This document shows, one piece after another, positions 20,387 to 34,285 of a stretch of 64,000 nt of DNA. Position 1 is the first letter of the stretch. The number at the start of each line of letters is the position of its first letter. Source of the DNA: Rahnella variigena (GTDB lineage: Bacteria; Pseudomonadota; Gammaproteobacteria; Enterobacterales; Enterobacteriaceae); assembly GCF_003610915.1 (NCBI RefSeq), contig NZ_NSDJ01000001.1, positions 992,001 to 1,056,000 of the forward strand. Direction: 5' to 3'. Both the position numbers and the translations under genes were made by a program. The notes below the pieces were generated by a model that was given only the letters and a program-made list of their open reading frames with translations, made no database searches and had not been told where the DNA came from.

Positions 20387-21034
20387 GTGTTCGATATTGG
20401 ATTTAGTGAACTGCTGCTGGTATTGGTGATTGGCCTGGTTGTTCTCGGGCCGGAGCGTTTACCTGTAGCAGTGAGAACAGTAGCAGGCTGGATCCGTACG
20501 CTTCGTGCAATGGCCGCTTCAGTTCAAAGCGAATTATCGCAGGAGCTGAAACTTCAGGAGTTGCAGGATAGCCTGAAGAAAGCGGAAGAGTCCGGTCTGA
20601 AGAATTTAACGCCTGAAATCAAAGCGTCTATGGACGAATTGAAAGAAGCGGCAGAATCCATGAAAAAGTCTATCAATTCAGGGCTTAACCCTGCGGAGAA
20701 GGCGGTGGAAGAAGCCAAAGCTGAAGGCAATACCATTCATAATCCGGTTCTGGATGAAGCGGAAGCGCATCATGACGCGGGTGTTTCTCCGGCAACGGCA
20801 GACAAAGTGGTTTCTGCTCCGGCAGGTGCGCCTCAAAGCGCTGTTGATGCTGCACTCGCATCGAATAAATCCGCTCATGCTGCTCAGCCATTGATGACAC
20901 CAACGGAACCGGTGCCTGACACTTCTGTTGAGGTTGCACCGTTGACGAAAGCTGCTGTGGATGAAGCCCCTGTTGCTGAAACTGCCGCACCCGTCAAACC
21001 GGCTTCATCAACTCAAACGACAGGTGACCGTTAA
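20387..21034 (+). CDS. tatB: twin-arginine translocase subunit TatB
   Basis: The TatB subunit forms the substrate receptor with TatC. The N-terminal helix and hinge ([20 protein letters not shown], then GPERLP) and the amphipathic helix are conserved. The protein is 215 residues, about 44 more than E. coli TatB; the extra length lies in the Ala/Glu/Lys/Pro-rich C-terminal tail after residue 110. The start is GTG at 20387. It is packed tightly between tatA and tatC. Confidence 0.96.
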   Translation: MFDIGFSELLLVLVIGLVVLGPERLPVAVRTVAGWIRTLRAMAASVQSELSQELKLQELQDSLKKAEESGLKNLTPEIKASMDELKEAAESMKKSINSGLNPAEKAVEEAKAEGNTIHNPVLDEAEAHHDAGVSPATADKVVSAPAGAPQSAVDAALASNKSAHAAQPLMTPTEPVPDTSVEVAPLTKAAVDEAPVAETAAPVKPASSTQTTGDR

Positions 21035-21036
21035 AC

Positions 21037-21810
21037 ATGGCAGTTGAAGATACTCAACCACTGATCAGTCATCTGATTGAACTGCGCAAGCGCCTGCTGA
21101 ATGCCATTATCTGCATTCTGGTGGTGTTTTTAGCGCTGGTTTATTTTGCGAATGACATCTATCAGCTGGTGGCCTCACCGCTGATTAAGCAGATGCCGAT
21201 GGGCGCGAGCATGATTGCGACCGATGTCGCATCACCGTTCTTTACGCCAATTAAACTGACGATGATCGTGTCGGTGTTCTTATCCGCGCCGTTCATTTTG
21301 TATCAGGTCTGGGCGTTTGTGGCGCCGGCGCTGTACAAACATGAACGACGTCTGATGATGCCGCTGCTGTTCTCAAGCTCTGCGTTATTCTATCTGGGCG
21401 TGGCATTTGCGTATTTCGTGGTGTTCCCGCTGGCGTTTGCTTTCTTTGCGAAAACCGCGCCGGTTGGCGTACAGATTGCTACCGACATTAACAACTATCT
21501 CGATTTCGTGATGGCGTTGTTTATGGCCTTTGGTGTGTCTTTCGAAGTGCCTATCGCGATTGTGCTGCTCTGCTGGAGTGGCGTGACCACGCCGGAAGAC
21601 CTGAAAAAGAAACGTCCGTATGTCCTGGTTGGGGCATTTGTGGTGGGCATGTTGTTAACGCCGCCGGATGTGTTCTCGCAAACGCTGCTGGCAATTCCGA
21701 TGTATCTGCTGTTTGAAATCGGGGTGTTCTTTGCCCGTTTCTACGTCGGAGCACGCCGCCGGTCTGATGTCGATACAGAGTCTGATACCGATCCGGATCG
21801 GCCTGCATAA
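21037..21810 (+). CDS. tatC: twin-arginine translocase subunit TatC
   Basis: The six-helix membrane core of the Tat translocase that binds the twin-arginine signal. It has 257 residues. The N-terminal [13 protein letters not shown] motif and the conserved Glu in [12 protein letters not shown] are present. It starts two bases after tatB. A hairpin follows and separates it from tatD, as in E. coli, where tatD is not needed for export. Confidence 0.97.
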   Translation: MAVEDTQPLISHLIELRKRLLNAIICILVVFLALVYFANDIYQLVASPLIKQMPMGASMIATDVASPFFTPIKLTMIVSVFLSAPFILYQVWAFVAPALYKHERRLMMPLLFSSSALFYLGVAFAYFVVFPLAFAFFAKTAPVGVQIATDINNYLDFVMALFMAFGVSFEVPIAIVLLCWSGVTTPEDLKKKRPYVLVGAFVVGMLLTPPDVFSQTLLAIPMYLLFEIGVFFARFYVGARRRSDVDTESDTDPDRPA

Positions 21811-21825
21811 TCCTTATTCTGCTCT

Positions 21826-21856
21826 AAAAAACCGCCCTGTTGGGCGGTTTCTGTTT
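21826..21856 (+). terminator. tatC terminator or attenuator
   Basis: AAACCGCCC pairs with GGGCGGTTT around TGTT, preceded by an A-run and followed by an interrupted T-run (TTTCTGTTTC). It lies just before tatD, so partial read-through into tatD is possible. Confidence 0.75.
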
Positions 21857-21867
21857 CAGGACTTTCC

Positions 21868-22659
21868 ATGTTTGAAATCGGTATAAACCTCACCAGCAGC
21901 CAGTTTGACAAAGACCGGCCGCAGGTGGTGGAAAGAGCCCGGACCGCCGGGCTGAGCGGCATGTTGATCACCGGTACCTCTGCGCGGGAAAGTATCGAAG
22001 CGCAGATGATGGCGGCAGAGCATCCGGACTTCTGCTGGTCGACGGCAGGTGTACATCCGCATCAGGCAAGCGACTGGAACGAGCAGGTTGCTGCAAACAT
22101 TCGTCAGCTGGCTGAATTGCCCAACGTCGTCGCCATCGGTGAATGCGGGCTGGATTTCAATCGCAACTTTTCGCCAGCTGACCTTCAGGAAGCGGCTTTT
22201 ACGGCGCAACTGGCACTGGCGAAAGAATTACAGTTGCCGGTGTTTTTGCATTGTCGCGACGCCGGTGAGCGTTTTGCCGCATTGCTGAAACCCTGGCTGG
22301 CAGATTTGCCGGGTGGCGTTGTGCATTGTTTTACCGGCACCCGCCAGGAGCTTGAGTTGTATTTGTCCCTTGGTCTGTCGATTGGAATTACCGGCTGGGT
22401 GTGCGACGAGCGTCGCGGACTGGAGCTGCGTGAAATGTTGCCGCTGATCCCGGCTGAAAGGCTGATGCTTGAAACGGATGCGCCGTATTTACTGCCGCGG
22501 GATATGGAGAACAAACCAAAGAACCGTCGCAACGAACCGGCTTTCCTGCCGCATATCGTGAATCAGGTGGCACTATGGCGGGGTGAAGACCCGCAATGGC
22601 TGGCTGATATCACGGATGATAATGCGCGTAAGCTATTTGCGTTACCGGAGCGTCGCTGA
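21868..22659 (+). CDS. tatD: TatD-family metal-dependent nuclease
   Basis: A TIM-barrel DNase (3'-5' exonuclease) linked to DNA repair. It has 263 residues (260 in E. coli). The metal-site motifs are [24 protein letters not shown] and [11 protein letters not shown], all intact. Its own start is only 12 bases after the tatC hairpin, so expression depends on read-through or a weak promoter. It converges on rfaH across a bidirectional terminator. Confidence 0.95.
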   Translation: MFEIGINLTSSQFDKDRPQVVERARTAGLSGMLITGTSARESIEAQMMAAEHPDFCWSTAGVHPHQASDWNEQVAANIRQLAELPNVVAIGECGLDFNRNFSPADLQEAAFTAQLALAKELQLPVFLHCRDAGERFAALLKPWLADLPGGVVHCFTGTRQELELYLSLGLSIGITGWVCDERRGLELREMLPLIPAERLMLETDAPYLLPRDMENKPKNRRNEPAFLPHIVNQVALWRGEDPQWLADITDDNARKLFALPERR

Positions 22660-22667
22660 ATCCATGA

Positions 22668-22693
22668 AAAAGGCACCGCAGAAGGTGCCTTTT
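22668..22693. terminator. bidirectional terminator between tatD and rfaH
   Basis: AAAAGGCACC pairs perfectly with GGTGCCTTTT around a six-base loop in the 60-base gap between convergent genes. Confidence 0.85.
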
Positions 22694-22719
22694 GAGTTCT
22701 GATGTGTCGAAAATACCGG

Positions 22720-23208
22720 TCAGAGTTTCTGGAAGTGGGTATTTTCAATGCTCTGGCGAACCGGCTGATTGATCAGGTTGAGCATCAGCAACGAACGGGC
22801 TTCGCCATCCGGCTCGGTATAAATGGCTTCGATTCCGGCGAAAATGCCGTCAGTGATGACAACCGGATCGCCTTCATACGGTGTATCAGGATCGCGAACT
22901 TCAATCGTCGGCGGCTCCATCAGTTGTTTGATCACGTCCGGCTGGACAGTTGCCAGCTTTGCGCCAAAGCGGATGAAGTGACTGACGCCACGCGTTGCGT
23001 TGATCGTCGTGGTATGGATCCGCTCAGGGTCAAACTCAATGAACATGTAATTTGGAAACAGGGGCTCGCTGACCGCCGTACGGCGTCCACGCACCAGCTT
23101 TTCCAGTGTGATCATTGGTGTCAGGCAGTTTACCTGCTGGCGTTCAAGATGTTCCTTGGCGCGCAGAAGCTGACCACGTTTGCAATAGAGTAAATACCAG
23201 GATTCCAT
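22720..23208 (-). CDS. rfaH: transcription antitermination factor RfaH
   Basis: A NusG paralog that loads on RNA polymerase paused at ops sites and increases expression of long surface-polysaccharide operons. It has 162 residues, equal to E. coli RfaH. The NGN domain starts [20 protein letters not shown]; the C-terminal KOW-type domain follows the linker near residue 100. The start at 23208 is used because it gives this N-terminus; the in-frame extension to 23277 is not conserved. It is divergent from pepE. Confidence 0.96.
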   Translation of the reverse strand: MESWYLLYCKRGQLLRAKEHLERQQVNCLTPMITLEKLVRGRRTAVSEPLFPNYMFIEFDPERIHTTTINATRGVSHFIRFGAKLATVQPDVIKQLMEPPTIEVRDPDTPYEGDPVVITDGIFAGIEAIYTEPDGEARSLLMLNLINQPVRQSIENTHFQKL

Positions 23209-23380
23209 AGGTTCCCACATTAAAGCGTCGAGCGGGGCAGCATACCAAAAGCCGCTCACGAGATACAGACAGTGCAAGTCTTTGCATACGTTTGCTGATT
23301 GTCGACCCGTTATCTTTTATTATCGAAGGAATGCACCTTCTTATCCCCTCTATTAGTCTTATTTTATCAGGAGAAGTCTC

Positions 23381-24106
23381 ATGGAGTTGTTCTTACTGAG
23401 TAACGGTAAGCTTTCAGGCGAATCTGAGTTACTGGGCTACGCGAAAGCGCGCATCCAGGCCATGTTACAGGCCCGCAAAATTACTTCTGCTGTCCTGATC
23501 CCTTACGCCCTGATCCGCAGTGATTATGACGCGCGTGCGAAAGAACTTTCAGATGCGCTGGGTATTCAGGTCAGCAGTATTCATCACGCAGCAAGCCCGG
23601 CTGAGGCGATTGCCAGCGCAGAGTGTATTCTTATCAGTGGCGGGAATACCTGGATGCTCAATCAGATGCTGCATGAAAACAGCCTGATCGTGCCAATTCA
23701 GCGCGCGGTGCGTGAGCGCAATGTGCCGTATGTCGGCTGGAGCGCGGGTTGTAATGTTGCGACGCCAAGCATTCGTACCACCAATGATATGCCGGTGCGC
23801 AATTCAATCGTTCTGCCTGCGCTGAACCTGTTCCCGGTGCAAATCAATCCGCATTATATTGATGCGCATTTAAGCGGTCACATGGGTGAAACACGTGATG
23901 AGCGTATCGCCGAGTTCTGTGCGGTTAATCCGTCTGAATCGGTGATTGCGTTGCGTGAAGGCAGTTTGCTGCAGGTGTCCGGTAACGATCTGAGTTACTT
24001 CAGTGCCAAAGAGCAGGGTTTCAAAGTGTTCCGTCATGGGCAGGAAACGCAGGAATATCAGGATACTCAGGCGATCCAACCTCTGGTACCTTTTAACTGC
24101 CAGTAA
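23381..24106 (+). CDS. pepE: dipeptidase E (alpha-aspartyl dipeptidase)
   Basis: A serine peptidase of family S51 that cleaves dipeptides with N-terminal aspartate. It has 241 residues (229 in the Salmonella and E. coli enzymes). The nucleophile is Ser121 in GWSAGCN; the ISGGNTWML and QINPHYIDAH motifs are typical. ATG 23381 follows AGGAGAAG. In E. coli pepE is not in this neighbourhood, so its place between rfaH and ubiD is a lineage feature. Confidence 0.92.
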   Translation: MELFLLSNGKLSGESELLGYAKARIQAMLQARKITSAVLIPYALIRSDYDARAKELSDALGIQVSSIHHAASPAEAIASAECILISGGNTWMLNQMLHENSLIVPIQRAVRERNVPYVGWSAGCNVATPSIRTTNDMPVRNSIVLPALNLFPVQINPHYIDAHLSGHMGETRDERIAEFCAVNPSESVIALREGSLLQVSGNDLSYFSAKEQGFKVFRHGQETQEYQDTQAIQPLVPFNCQ

Positions 24107-24128
24107 TTTTTGCACAGATCTAATCCGC

Positions 24129-24160
24129 ACCGTCAGACCAGAAATATCGGGACTGACGGT
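24129..24160 (+). terminator. pepE 3' hairpin
   Basis: ACCGTCAG pairs with CTGACGGT around a 16-base loop, 23 bases after pepE. A T-run (CTTTTTC) comes only some ten bases later, so strength is uncertain. Confidence 0.5.
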
Positions 24161-24249
24161 TATACTGCTTTTTCGTAATCGGCGTTTACTTAGGGTAAGA
24201 GTCTTACTAAAAAGAAACCTGCTGATAACAAAAAAGCAGCAACAACCCC

Positions 24250-24296
24250 GGAGAGGCTCTATAATGCCCTCCTTCAACCCGGCGACTCAGAATTAG
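24250..24296 (+). promoter_or_regulatory. ubiD leader: -10-like box and 10-codon mini-ORF
   Basis: TATAAT at 24260-24265 looks like a -10 box but has no good -35. Alternatively GGAGAGG (24250-24256) is a ribosome site for ATG 24264, which opens a ten-codon ORF ([10 protein letters not shown]) stopping at 24296, one base before the ubiD start. ubiD itself has no clear ribosome site, so reinitiation from the mini-ORF is possible. The two readings exclude each other if transcription starts just after the -10. Confidence 0.4.
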
Positions 24297-24297
24297 C

Positions 24298-25788
24298 ATG
24301 AAATACCGTGATTTACGTGACTTCCTCTCGTTACTCGAAAAGAGAGGCCAGCTGAAACGCATTAGCCAGTCTGTCGACCCTTATCTGGAAATGACCGAGA
24401 TTGCCGATCGCACCTTGCGTGCCGGCGGCCCGGCTCTGTTGTTCGAAAATCCAAAGGGCTATGACATGCCGGTCCTGTGCAATTTATTCGGCACACCGCA
24501 GCGTGTGGCGATGGGCATGGGTAAAGAAGATGTCAGTGCGTTGCGTGAAGTCGGTGAATTGCTGGCGTTTCTGAAGGAACCTGAGCCGCCGCGCGGTTTT
24601 CGTGATTTATTCGACAAAGCGCCGAAGTTTAAACAAGTGCTGAATATGCCGACCAAAGTGCTGCATTCTGCACCTTGTCAGGAACAGATTTGGGAAGGCG
24701 ATGCCGTTGATATCACTAAGATCCCTGTGATGCAGTGCTGGCCGGAAGACGCCGCACCGCTGATCACCTGGGGTCTGACCGTCACCCGCGGTCCGAATAA
24801 ACCTCGCCAGAATCTGGGCATTTACCGCCAGCAGGTGCTGGGCAAAAACAAAGTGATTATGCGCTGGTTATCCCATCGCGGCGGCGCGCTGGATTTCCAG
24901 GAATGGTGCCAGCAAAACCCGGGGCAGCGTTTTCCTGTTTCGGTGGCGCTGGGTGCCGATCCGGCAACGATCCTTGGTGCCGTGACACCGGTTCCCGATA
25001 CGCTGTCTGAATATGCCTTCGCGGGTTTGTTGCGCGGCAATAAAACCGAAGTCGTGAAGTGTATTTCTAACGATCTGGAAGTGCCGGCCAGCGCTGAGAT
25101 TGTGCTCGAAGGGTATATTGAACCGGGCGAAATGGCCCCGGAAGGCCCTTATGGTGACCATACCGGCTACTATAATGAAGTAGACAGTTTCCCGGTATTC
25201 ACCATTACGCACATGACGCAGCGGAAAGACGCTATCTATCATTCGACCTACACCGGCCGTCCGCCGGATGAACCTGCGGTTCTGGGTGTGGCGTTGAATG
25301 AAGTGTTTGTGCCAATCCTGAAAAAGCAGTTTCCGGAAATTGTGGACTTCTATCTGCCGCCTGAGGGTTGCTCCTACCGTCTGGCTGTCGTTACCATGAA
25401 GAAGCAATACGCCGGTCATGCGAAACGCGTGATGATGGGCGTCTGGTCATTCCTGCGTCAGTTCATGTACACCAAGTTCGTGATTGTGTGTGACGACGAT
25501 GTGAATGCCCGCGACTGGAACGACGTGATTTGGGCGATTACTACCCGTATGGATCCTGCACGGGATACGGTTCTGGTAGAAAACACGCCGATTGATTATC
25601 TCGATTTTGCCTCTCCGGTTTCGGGGCTTGGCTCAAAAATGGGGATGGATGCGACCAACAAATGGCCGGGTGAAACGCAGCGTGAGTGGGGACGTCCGAT
25701 TGTGAAAGATCCGGAAGTCACCGCGCGTATCGACGCTATTTGGGATGAACTCGCTATTCTTAATGATAAAGACGATGCGAAAAAATAA
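24298..25788 (+). CDS. ubiD: 4-hydroxy-3-polyprenylbenzoate decarboxylase UbiD
   Basis: A prenylated-FMN-dependent decarboxylase of ubiquinone synthesis. It has 496 residues. The body matches E. coli UbiD almost throughout ([46 protein letters not shown]). The active-site Glu/Arg region around the [20 protein letters not shown] stretch is intact. fre follows 48 bases later, as in E. coli. Confidence 0.97.
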   Translation: MKYRDLRDFLSLLEKRGQLKRISQSVDPYLEMTEIADRTLRAGGPALLFENPKGYDMPVLCNLFGTPQRVAMGMGKEDVSALREVGELLAFLKEPEPPRGFRDLFDKAPKFKQVLNMPTKVLHSAPCQEQIWEGDAVDITKIPVMQCWPEDAAPLITWGLTVTRGPNKPRQNLGIYRQQVLGKNKVIMRWLSHRGGALDFQEWCQQNPGQRFPVSVALGADPATILGAVTPVPDTLSEYAFAGLLRGNKTEVVKCISNDLEVPASAEIVLEGYIEPGEMAPEGPYGDHTGYYNEVDSFPVFTITHMTQRKDAIYHSTYTGRPPDEPAVLGVALNEVFVPILKKQFPEIVDFYLPPEGCSYRLAVVTMKKQYAGHAKRVMMGVWSFLRQFMYTKFVIVCDDDVNARDWNDVIWAITTRMDPARDTVLVENTPIDYLDFASPVSGLGSKMGMDATNKWPGETQREWGRPIVKDPEVTARIDAIWDELAILNDKDDAKK

Positions 25789-25836
25789 TCGAATCTTTGT
25801 CCTACGCTTTGCTTTGATGACCCACAGAGGGAACGC

Positions 25837-26538
25837 ATGACAACATTGAGCTGTAAAGTGACCTCGGTTGAGGCGATAACGGATACGGTGTATCGCGTCC
25901 GCCTGGTTCCGGAAGCGCCTTTCTCGTTCCGCGCGGGTCAGTATCTGATGGTGGTAATGGATGAGCGCGATAAGCGCCCGTTCTCACTGGCCTCCACGCC
26001 TGCGCAACACAATGTGATTGAGCTGCACATCGGCGCGTCGGAACTGAATCTGTACGCGATGGCGGTTATGGATCGCATTCTGAAAGAGCAGGCGATCACC
26101 GTCGATATTCCGCATGGCGATGCCTGGCTGCGTGAAGACGGCGAGCGTCCTCTGGTGCTGATTGCCGGTGGTACCGGCTTCTCCTACGTCCGTTCGATTC
26201 TTATCACCGCACTCGAGCAGCAACCGCACCGCGATATCTCCATTTACTGGGGCGGGCGTGAACTGAAGCATCTGTACGATCTTGGTGAGCTGGAAGCGAT
26301 GAGCATTAATCATCCGAACCTGAAAGTGATCCCGGTAGTTGAACAGCCGGAAGAGGGCTGGCAGGGCAGAAGCGGTACCGTGCTGAGCGCGGTTTTACAG
26401 GATTTCTCTTCACTGTCTGAGCACGATATTTATATCGCCGGTCGTTTTGAGATGGCTAAAATCGCCCGTGAGCGTTTTGTCGCGGAACGCGGTGCGCAGG
26501 AAGATCGTCTGTTTGGGGATGCCTTCTCTTTCATCTGA
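25837..26538 (+). CDS. fre: NAD(P)H-flavin reductase Fre
   Basis: It reduces free FMN, FAD and riboflavin with NAD(P)H and supplies reduced flavin to other enzymes. It has 233 residues, the E. coli length. The flavin-binding RPFSLAST (residues 48-55) and the nicotinamide-binding [10 protein letters not shown] motif near 105-114 are present; the C-terminus GDAFSFI is typical. It follows ubiD in the same orientation and converges on fadA across two hairpins. Confidence 0.97.
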   Translation: MTTLSCKVTSVEAITDTVYRVRLVPEAPFSFRAGQYLMVVMDERDKRPFSLASTPAQHNVIELHIGASELNLYAMAVMDRILKEQAITVDIPHGDAWLREDGERPLVLIAGGTGFSYVRSILITALEQQPHRDISIYWGGRELKHLYDLGELEAMSINHPNLKVIPVVEQPEEGWQGRSGTVLSAVLQDFSSLSEHDIYIAGRFEMAKIARERFVAERGAQEDRLFGDAFSFI

Positions 26539-26573
26539 TTTGTATTTAAGGATCGGAGAGAAAGATGAAAAAG

Positions 26574-26592
26574 CCCGCCCCTGACAGGCGGG
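26574..26592 (-). terminator. fadA distal hairpin
   Basis: CCCGCC pairs with GGCGGG. Read on the minus strand it is followed by CTTTTTC, so it suits transcripts leaving fadA. Confidence 0.6.
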
Positions 26593-26627
26593 AAAACGGC
26601 AACTAAAACGGATAAGACACATTGATG

Positions 26628-26654
26628 AAAGCGGGCTGAATGCCCGCTTTTTTT
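26628..26654. terminator. bidirectional terminator between fre and fadA
   Basis: AAAGCGGGC pairs perfectly with GCCCGCTTT around TGAAT, with a run of seven T on the plus strand. It lies 20 bases beyond the fadA stop. Confidence 0.85.
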
Positions 26655-26673
26655 GTTTTGCAGAAAGGGAAAA

Positions 26674-30041
<3,368 letters not shown>

Positions 30042-30067
30042 GTGTCTCTCCTGAATCATCTGGGATG

Positions 30068-30084
30068 ATCTGGTATGACCAGAT
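30068..30084 (-). promoter_or_regulatory. FadR operator of fadBA
   Basis: The 17-base near-palindrome ATCTGGTATGACCAGAT matches the FadR consensus and differs by one base from the E. coli fadB operator as I remember it. It is centred 35 bases upstream of the fadB start, so fadBA should be repressed by FadR and induced by long-chain acyl-CoA. Confidence 0.88.
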
Positions 30085-30229
30085 GCTTTGGAGTGTGGTT
30101 TTTATGTTAATAATTTGCAAATGAGATGTGTTTTATTTGCAGGCAAGATCACAAACCTTCCGGGACTATGGTCACGGTGAGGCTGTGGTAAGATGCTGCA
30201 TCGTCTTTCAGGTGAAAAAGGACAGTTGG

Positions 30230-31561
30230 ATGGAATCGCTTACTACGCTTTATAAAGAACATATCGCCACGCTGCAGACGCGTGCCCGTGAAATTCTGCA
30301 ACGTTCTCAGCTTGATGCGTTACTGATTCACTCTGGTGAATTGCTGACGACCTTCCTTGATGATCATAGTTATCCGTTCAAAGTAAACCCGCAGTTCAAA
30401 GCCTGGGTGCCGGTCACGCAGGTGCCTAATTGCTGGTTATGGGTGGATGGCGTGAATGCGCCGAAGCTGTGGTTCTATTCGCCGGTGGACTACTGGCACA
30501 GCCATGAACCGCTGCCGGAGTCCTTCTGGACCAAAGAAATTTCCCTGACGCCGCTGGCTAATGCCGATGACATCAAAGGCCAGTTGCCGGTTGATCTCAA
30601 GCGTGTCGGTTATATCGGCTACAGTCAGGATCGCGCGATCAGCATGGGTATCCCTGCTGCGAATGTGAACCCGAAAGCGGTGCTGGATTACCTGCATTAT
30701 CAACGCGCCTACAAAACAGATTACGAACTGGCCTGTATGCGTGAAGCGCAGAAAGTGGCGGTGAGTGGCCATCGTGCGGCGAAAGAAGCGTTCCTTTCTG
30801 GCATGAGCGAGTTCGATATCAACCTGGCGTATCTGACTGCGACCGGTCACCGTGATACCGATGTGCCTTACAGCAACATCGTCGCGCTCAATGAACACGC
30901 TTCCGTGCTGCACTACACCACGCTCGATAACCAGCCACCTGCCGAAATGCGCAGCTTCCTGCTGGATGCGGGCGCGGAATATAACGGTTATGCCGCTGAC
31001 CTGACGCGGACCTATGCCGCAAAACCGGACAGTGATTTCGCTGCGCTGATCAAAGATCTGAACACGGAAGAGCTGGCGCTGATCGATACGATTAAGGCTG
31101 GTGTGCGCTATACCGACTATCATGTTCAGATGCATCACCGTATCGCCAAATTATTGAAAGCGCACAAGCTGGTGGTTGATATCAGTGAAGACGCTATGGT
31201 GGAACAGAATCTGACCGGGCCTTTCCTGCCGCATGGTCTGGGACATCCGCTGGGATTACAGGTACACGATGTGGCCGGTTTCATGCAGGACGACACCGGT
31301 ACGCATCTGGCGGCGCCTTCGCAATATCCGTATCTGCGTTGTACCCGTGTTCTTGAGCCGGGAATGGTGCTGACTATCGAGCCAGGTTTGTATTTCATTG
31401 ATTCGTTGCTGTTACCGTGGCGGGAAGGGCAGTTCAGCAAGCACTTTGCCTGGGATCGCATCGACGCAATGAAGCCGTTTGGCGGCATTCGTATCGAAGA
31501 CAACATTGTCATCCACGATAATCGTATCGAGAACATGACACGTGATCTGAAGCTGGCCTGA
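30230..31561 (+). CDS. pepQ: Xaa-Pro dipeptidase PepQ
   Basis: A manganese-dependent pita-bread peptidase that cleaves dipeptides ending in proline. It has 443 residues, the E. coli length. The five metal ligands lie in [18 protein letters not shown] (two Asp), [13 protein letters not shown] (His), [10 protein letters not shown] (Glu) and [10 protein letters not shown] (Glu). The start at 30230 gives the family N-terminus [12 protein letters not shown]; the longer open frame from 30128 is not supported. It is divergent from fadB, and yigZ overlaps its stop by one base. Confidence 0.97.
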   Translation: MESLTTLYKEHIATLQTRAREILQRSQLDALLIHSGELLTTFLDDHSYPFKVNPQFKAWVPVTQVPNCWLWVDGVNAPKLWFYSPVDYWHSHEPLPESFWTKEISLTPLANADDIKGQLPVDLKRVGYIGYSQDRAISMGIPAANVNPKAVLDYLHYQRAYKTDYELACMREAQKVAVSGHRAAKEAFLSGMSEFDINLAYLTATGHRDTDVPYSNIVALNEHASVLHYTTLDNQPPAEMRSFLLDAGAEYNGYAADLTRTYAAKPDSDFAALIKDLNTEELALIDTIKAGVRYTDYHVQMHHRIAKLLKAHKLVVDISEDAMVEQNLTGPFLPHGLGHPLGLQVHDVAGFMQDDTGTHLAAPSQYPYLRCTRVLEPGMVLTIEPGLYFIDSLLLPWREGQFSKHFAWDRIDAMKPFGGIRIEDNIVIHDNRIENMTRDLKLA

Positions 31562-32172
31562 TGCAGCCTTATTCCGTCCCCGCTGAACCTGTCAGTTTCA
31601 GCGAAGAAATAAAGAAGAGCCGTTTCATCACCCTGCTGGCGAGAACTGAGGGAGTTGAAGCGGCAAAAGCTTTTATCCAGGAGATCAGAAACCAGCACCC
31701 CGCAGCGCGTCATCACTGCTGGGCGTTTGTGGCGGGTGCGCCTGATGATTCTCAGCAACTGGGATTTTCTGATGACGGGGAACCTGCGGGCACAGCAGGT
31801 AAACCGATCCTCAGTCAGCTGATGGGAAGCGGGATCGGAGAAATTACCGCCGTCGTCGTACGTTATTACGGTGGCATTATGCTGGGAACCGGCGGGCTGG
31901 TGAAAGCCTATGGCGGCGGTGTTCAGCAGGCATTAAAGCAACTTGTCGTGCAGCAAAAAGTTCCGCTGGCGGAGTTCGCGGTGCAGTGTGATTACAGCCA
32001 GTTACAGCTGGTGGAAACCCTGCTTTCGCAAGTCGGTGGACATATTTTACGCAGTGAGTTTGGCGCTGCGGTAGATCTCGTTCTGGCGCTACCCGCCGCG
32101 GATGCGCCGGCAACCGTCAGTCACTTATTCGATATCAGCCGTGGCACGCTTATCCTGCGTCCGGTTTCTTAA
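31561..32172 (+). CDS. yigZ: IMPACT-family protein YigZ
   Basis: A 203-residue protein of the UPF0029/IMPACT family. The N-terminal domain carries the conserved VRYYGGIMLGTGGLVKAYGG stretch near residues 101-120, and a ferredoxin-like second domain follows. The molecular role in bacteria is not settled. Its ATG overlaps the pepQ TGA by one base, and trkH follows 36 bases later, as in E. coli. Confidence 0.94.
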   Translation: MQPYSVPAEPVSFSEEIKKSRFITLLARTEGVEAAKAFIQEIRNQHPAARHHCWAFVAGAPDDSQQLGFSDDGEPAGTAGKPILSQLMGSGIGEITAVVVRYYGGIMLGTGGLVKAYGGGVQQALKQLVVQQKVPLAEFAVQCDYSQLQLVETLLSQVGGHILRSEFGAAVDLVLALPAADAPATVSHLFDISRGTLILRPVS

Positions 32173-32208
32173 ATTTTCTATGGTTAATTCGCTGAGGAAC
32201 GCACCAGC

Positions 32209-33660
32209 ATGCATTTTCGTGCCATAACACGCATCGTGGGGGTGCTTGTCATCCTTTTCTCGGGAACGATGATCATTCCCGGACTGGTCGCTTTAATTTA
32301 CCGTGATGGTGCGGGGCGTGCATTCAGTCAGACATTCTTTGTCGCCCTGGCGATTGGGCTATTCCTCTGGCTTCCCAACCGGAAACAAAAGAGTGAGCTC
32401 AAGCCGCGCGAAGGTTTCCTGATCGTGGTGCTGTTCTGGACGGTGCTGGGCAGCGTCGGGGCATTGCCATTCCTGTTCTCTGAGCGGCCGAACCTTTCCC
32501 TGACCGATGCGTTCTTCGAATCCTTCTCCGGTCTGACTACAACAGGCGCCACCACGCTTGTCGGGCTGGACTCCCTGCCGAAGGCGATTCTCTTCTACCG
32601 GCAGATGCTGCAATGGTTTGGCGGGATGGGGATCATTGTGCTCGCGGTGGCAATTCTGCCGATATTGGGCGTCGGGGGGATGCAGTTATATCGCGCAGAA
32701 ATGCCGGGGCCGCTGAAAGATAACAAGATGCGCCCGCGTATTGCTGAGACGGCTAAAACGCTGTGGCTTATCTATGTTCTGCTGACAATTGCCTGTGCTT
32801 TGTCTTTATGGGGCGCGGGGATGTCGGTCTTTGATGCGATTGGGCACAGTTTCTCGACGATTGCGATTGGCGGTTTCTCGACGCACGACGCCAGCATCGG
32901 TTATTTCCATAGCGGCACTATTAATAGCATTGTGGCGGTATTCCTGTTGATTTCCGGTTGTAACTACGGCCTGCACTTCGCAGTGCTGAGCGGGCGCAAC
33001 CTCAAGGTGTACTGGCGTGATCCGGAATTTCGCATGTTTATCGGCGTGCAGTTCACGCTGGTCGTCATCTGCACGGTGATTCTGTGGATCCATAATACCT
33101 ACGGCTCGCCGCTGGAAACGCTCAATCAGGCATTCTTCCAGGTAGTCTCAATGGCCACTACGGCAGGATATACCACCGACAGTATTTCCAAATGGCCGTT
33201 GTTCCTGCCTCTTTTATTATTGTGCTCTGCGTTTATCGGCGGCTGTGCGGGTTCCACCGGCGGCGGTCTGAAAGTGATCCGCATCCTGTTGCTTTATTTA
33301 CAGGGAACACGCGAGCTGAAAAGGCTGGTTCACCCGAACGCGGTTTACACCATCAAACTCGGTAATCGCGCACTGCCAGAACGTATTATCGAAGCTGTGT
33401 GGGGATTTTTCTCCGCTTACGCACTGGTTTTCATTATCAGCATGCTGGCGATCGTGGCGACCGGCGTAGATAACTTCTCTGCTTTTGCTGCGGTCACGGC
33501 TACGCTGAATAACCTGGGGCCGGGATTAGGCGTTGTGGCCGATAACTTTGCATCTATGAATTCAGTGGCGAAATGGATCCTTATCGTCACCATGTTGTTT
33601 GGTCGTCTCGAAGTGTTCACATTATTGGTACTGTTCACGCCGACGTTCTGGCGCGAATGA
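32209..33660 (+). CDS. trkH: Trk potassium uptake protein TrkH
   Basis: The membrane subunit of the Trk potassium uptake system, which works with cytoplasmic TrkA. It has 483 residues, the E. coli length. Four helix-pore-helix repeats are recognisable by their filter segments TTTGATT, IAIGGFST, TTAGYTTD and LNNLGPGLG. The gene lies between yigZ and hemG, as in E. coli. Confidence 0.97.
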   Translation: MHFRAITRIVGVLVILFSGTMIIPGLVALIYRDGAGRAFSQTFFVALAIGLFLWLPNRKQKSELKPREGFLIVVLFWTVLGSVGALPFLFSERPNLSLTDAFFESFSGLTTTGATTLVGLDSLPKAILFYRQMLQWFGGMGIIVLAVAILPILGVGGMQLYRAEMPGPLKDNKMRPRIAETAKTLWLIYVLLTIACALSLWGAGMSVFDAIGHSFSTIAIGGFSTHDASIGYFHSGTINSIVAVFLLISGCNYGLHFAVLSGRNLKVYWRDPEFRMFIGVQFTLVVICTVILWIHNTYGSPLETLNQAFFQVVSMATTAGYTTDSISKWPLFLPLLLLCSAFIGGCAGSTGGGLKVIRILLLYLQGTRELKRLVHPNAVYTIKLGNRALPERIIEAVWGFFSAYALVFIISMLAIVATGVDNFSAFAAVTATLNNLGPGLGVVADNFASMNSVAKWILIVTMLFGRLEVFTLLVLFTPTFWRE

Positions 33661-33682
33661 GTTTTAAGAAAGGGAAACAAGA

Positions 33683-34222
33683 ATGAAAGCGTTGATACTC
33701 TATTCAAGTCGTGACGGACAGACACACGCGATTGCTTCTTATATAGCAAGTGAGCTGAAAGAGAAGTGCAGTTGCGATGTCATCGATCTCGTTCATGCCG
33801 AACACGTCGATTTGAAAAACTATGACCAGGTGATGATCGGTGCTTCTATACGTTATGGTCATTTCAATCCGGTGCTGGATAAATTCGTTGAGAAACACGT
33901 GCAGACGCTGAACCAGATGCCTTCGGCATTTTTCGGTGTGAATCTGACGGCGCGTAAAGCAGAGAAGCGGACTCCGCAAACTAATGCGTATGTGCGTAAG
34001 TTCCTGCTGGCCACGCCGTGGAAACCTGCAATATGCGCAGTATTCGCCGGTGCGCTGCGTTATCCACGATATCGCTGGTTCGATAAAGTAATGATCCAAC
34101 TTATTATGCGTATGACAGGCGGCGAAACCGATACGCGAAAAGAAGTGGAATACACCGACTGGCAGCAGGTGGCTAAATTCGCTGAAGATTTTGGGCAGAT
34201 ATCGTATAAAAAATCGCATTAA
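33683..34222 (+). CDS. hemG: menaquinone-dependent protoporphyrinogen oxidase HemG
   Basis: It oxidises protoporphyrinogen IX to protoporphyrin IX in heme synthesis and passes electrons to quinones. It has 179 residues and a long-chain flavodoxin fold; the FMN loop is [16 protein letters not shown] near residues 7-22, and the insert [19 protein letters not shown] is typical of HemG. ATG 33683 follows AAAGGG. It lies directly upstream of an rRNA operon, as hemG lies upstream of rrnA in E. coli. Confidence 0.96.
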   Translation: MKALILYSSRDGQTHAIASYIASELKEKCSCDVIDLVHAEHVDLKNYDQVMIGASIRYGHFNPVLDKFVEKHVQTLNQMPSAFFGVNLTARKAEKRTPQTNAYVRKFLLATPWKPAICAVFAGALRYPRYRWFDKVMIQLIMRMTGGETDTRKEVEYTDWQQVAKFAEDFGQISYKKSH

Positions 34223-34285
34223 TGCGGGCTTTATAGACGTATAGACCAAAAAGAAAGCATTCAGAAAGTTTTTTGAAATTAGGGG

